Positions 7,616-8,339 of a DNA stretch of 8,339 bases are shown in pieces (within the stretch, counting starts at the first letter, position 1; each line of letters starts with the position of its first letter). Under the pieces are notes generated by a model. It saw nothing but the letters and a program-made list of their open reading frames with translations, searched no databases and was not told the origin of the DNA. The stretch comes from Bordetella parapertussis (GTDB lineage Bacteria; Pseudomonadota; Gammaproteobacteria; Burkholderiales; Burkholderiaceae_C). The position numbers and the translations under genes are program-made. Location of the stretch: NCBI GenBank assembly GCA_945871945.1, contig CAMBXY010000062.1, forward strand, positions 1-8,339, in the 5' to 3' direction.

Positions 7616-8339
7616 ACTCTTGGTGGGGAGGCGTTTGCTCGTCTTCGTGGTGTGACTGGGCGGGTGCCTCGGAGCGGTCGAGCAAGGCTTTCATTGACAA
7701 CTTGACACGACCTTTTTCGTCGGTTTCCAAGACTTTGACACGCACGACTTGACCTTCAGCCAAGACATCGGTGACCTTGGCAATGCGCTCGTGGCTGATT
7801 TGGCTGATGTGCAACAAGCCATCTTTGCCTGGAAGCAAATTGACCAGCGCGCCAAAGTCCAAGATCTTGGTGATAGGGCCTTCATAAATCTTGCCAATCT
7901 CGACTTCAGCCGTGATTTCCTGAATGCGGCGCTTGGCTTCATCCGCTTTGGCGCCATCGGTAGCGGCAATGGTGATGGTGCCGTCTTCTTCGATATTGAT
8001 TTGGCAACCTGTTTCTTCGGTCAACGCACGAATCACCGCGCCGCCTTTGCCGATCACGTCCCGAATTTTTTCAGGGTTGATCTTCATGGTGTAGAGCTTG
8101 GGCGCAAAGTTACTGACCTCGGTTTTGGCCTCACCCATGGCTTCTTGCATTTTGCCCAAAATATGCATGCGGGCTTCTTTGGCTTGCGCCAAAGCGACTT
8201 GCATGATCTCTTGCGTGATACCTTGGATTTTGATGTCCATTTGCAAAGCAGTGATGCCGTTGGTGGTGCCAGCGACTTTGAAATCCATGTCGCCCAAATG
8301 ATCCTCGTCACCCAAAATGTCGGTCAACACCGCAAAACG
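7614..8339 (-). CDS. pnp: Polyribonucleotide nucleotidyltransferase (PNPase), C-terminal part
   Basis: 3'-to-5' phosphorolytic exoribonuclease of mRNA decay and RNA processing, normally a ring-shaped trimer in the cytosol. The frame is open to the right edge; 241 residues are present, about the last third of a roughly 700-residue protein. The start ([21 protein letters not shown]) belongs to the second RNase PH core and holds the Asp, Asp and Lys of DHLGDMDFK that match E. coli D486, D492 and K494 at the metal and phosphate site. A KH domain follows, with its GxxG loop in [10 protein letters not shown], then an S1 domain (from about [10 protein letters not shown] to [12 protein letters not shown]). 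The last 20 or so residues are a short polar tail rich in His, Glu and Gln. The GTG at 8330 is an internal Val codon, not a start. Confidence 0.97.
   Translation of the reverse strand, partial: RFAVLTDILGDEDHLGDMDFKVAGTTNGITALQMDIKIQGITQEIMQVALAQAKEARMHILGKMQEAMGEAKTEVSNFAPKLYTMKINPEKIRDVIGKGGAVIRALTEETGCQINIEEDGTITIAATDGAKADEAKRRIQEITAEVEIGKIYEGPITKILDFGALVNLLPGKDGLLHISQISHERIAKVTDVLAEGQVVRVKVLETDEKGRVKLSMKALLDRSEAPAQSHHEDEQTPPHQE

Noticed and set aside
7031..7705. A 224-codon plus-strand open frame opposite tpiA and the end of pnp.
   Set aside because: It lies antisense to clearly identified genes with intact catalytic motifs, has no recognisable protein features, and is a shadow of the codon use on the other strand.
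1..8339. Search for a CRISPR array, insertion sequence, phage gene, defence system or other novel system.
   Set aside because: The whole window is accounted for by housekeeping genes with gaps of at most about 75 bp beside the tRNA. I saw no direct-repeat arrays, terminal inverted repeats or unexplained coding space.

Overview
The window is a stretch of betaproteobacterial core chromosome. The gene order pnp – tpiA – secG – tRNA-Leu(GAG) – nuoABCDEFG, the separate nuoC and nuoD genes, and the protein sequences all point to Burkholderiales. A member of or relative of the Comamonadaceae is my best guess, inferred from protein resemblance without a search. Base composition looks to be roughly 50 % G+C by eye, which is modest for that family. 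Every gene I can support lies on the minus strand, so the window is read from its right end to its left end.

Right part (8339 to 6430): the 3' portion of pnp (polynucleotide phosphorylase: last catalytic-core residues, KH domain, S1 domain), then complete tpiA (triosephosphate isomerase) and complete secG (Sec translocon subunit). Gaps are only 10 and 16 bp, so these three are probably co-transcribed.

Middle (6429 to 6196): a 74-bp spacer with a possible weak promoter, an 85-nt class II tRNA-Leu with anticodon GAG and encoded CCA, and a 75-nt leader with a short hairpin before nuoA. No convincing rho-independent terminator was seen anywhere in the window, so read-through from secG through the tRNA into nuo is plausible.

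Left part (6195 to 1): the first seven genes of the respiratory complex I operon. NuoA is the membrane-arm subunit. NuoB, C and D form the quinone-reducing connecting module with cluster N2. NuoE, F and G form the NADH-oxidising module with FMN, N1a, N3, N1b, N5 and N4. NuoG runs off the left edge after 525 codons. The genes are nearly contiguous: nuoD/nuoE and nuoE/nuoF overlap by 4 bp (ATGA), and the other gaps are 3 to 15 bp. All cluster and quinone-site residues I could check are intact. The extra cluster N7 of the E. coli enzyme is absent from NuoG.

The genes are ordinary housekeeping genes, and I see no mobile element, CRISPR array, phage gene or defence system. The points worth a second look are the tRNA gene between secG and nuo and what it implies for the nuo mRNA 5' end, the lost N7 ligands, the long Ala/Pro tail of SecG, the Shine-Dalgarno sequence of tpiA that overlaps the pnp stop, and three 7-base G/C runs inside nuo genes.
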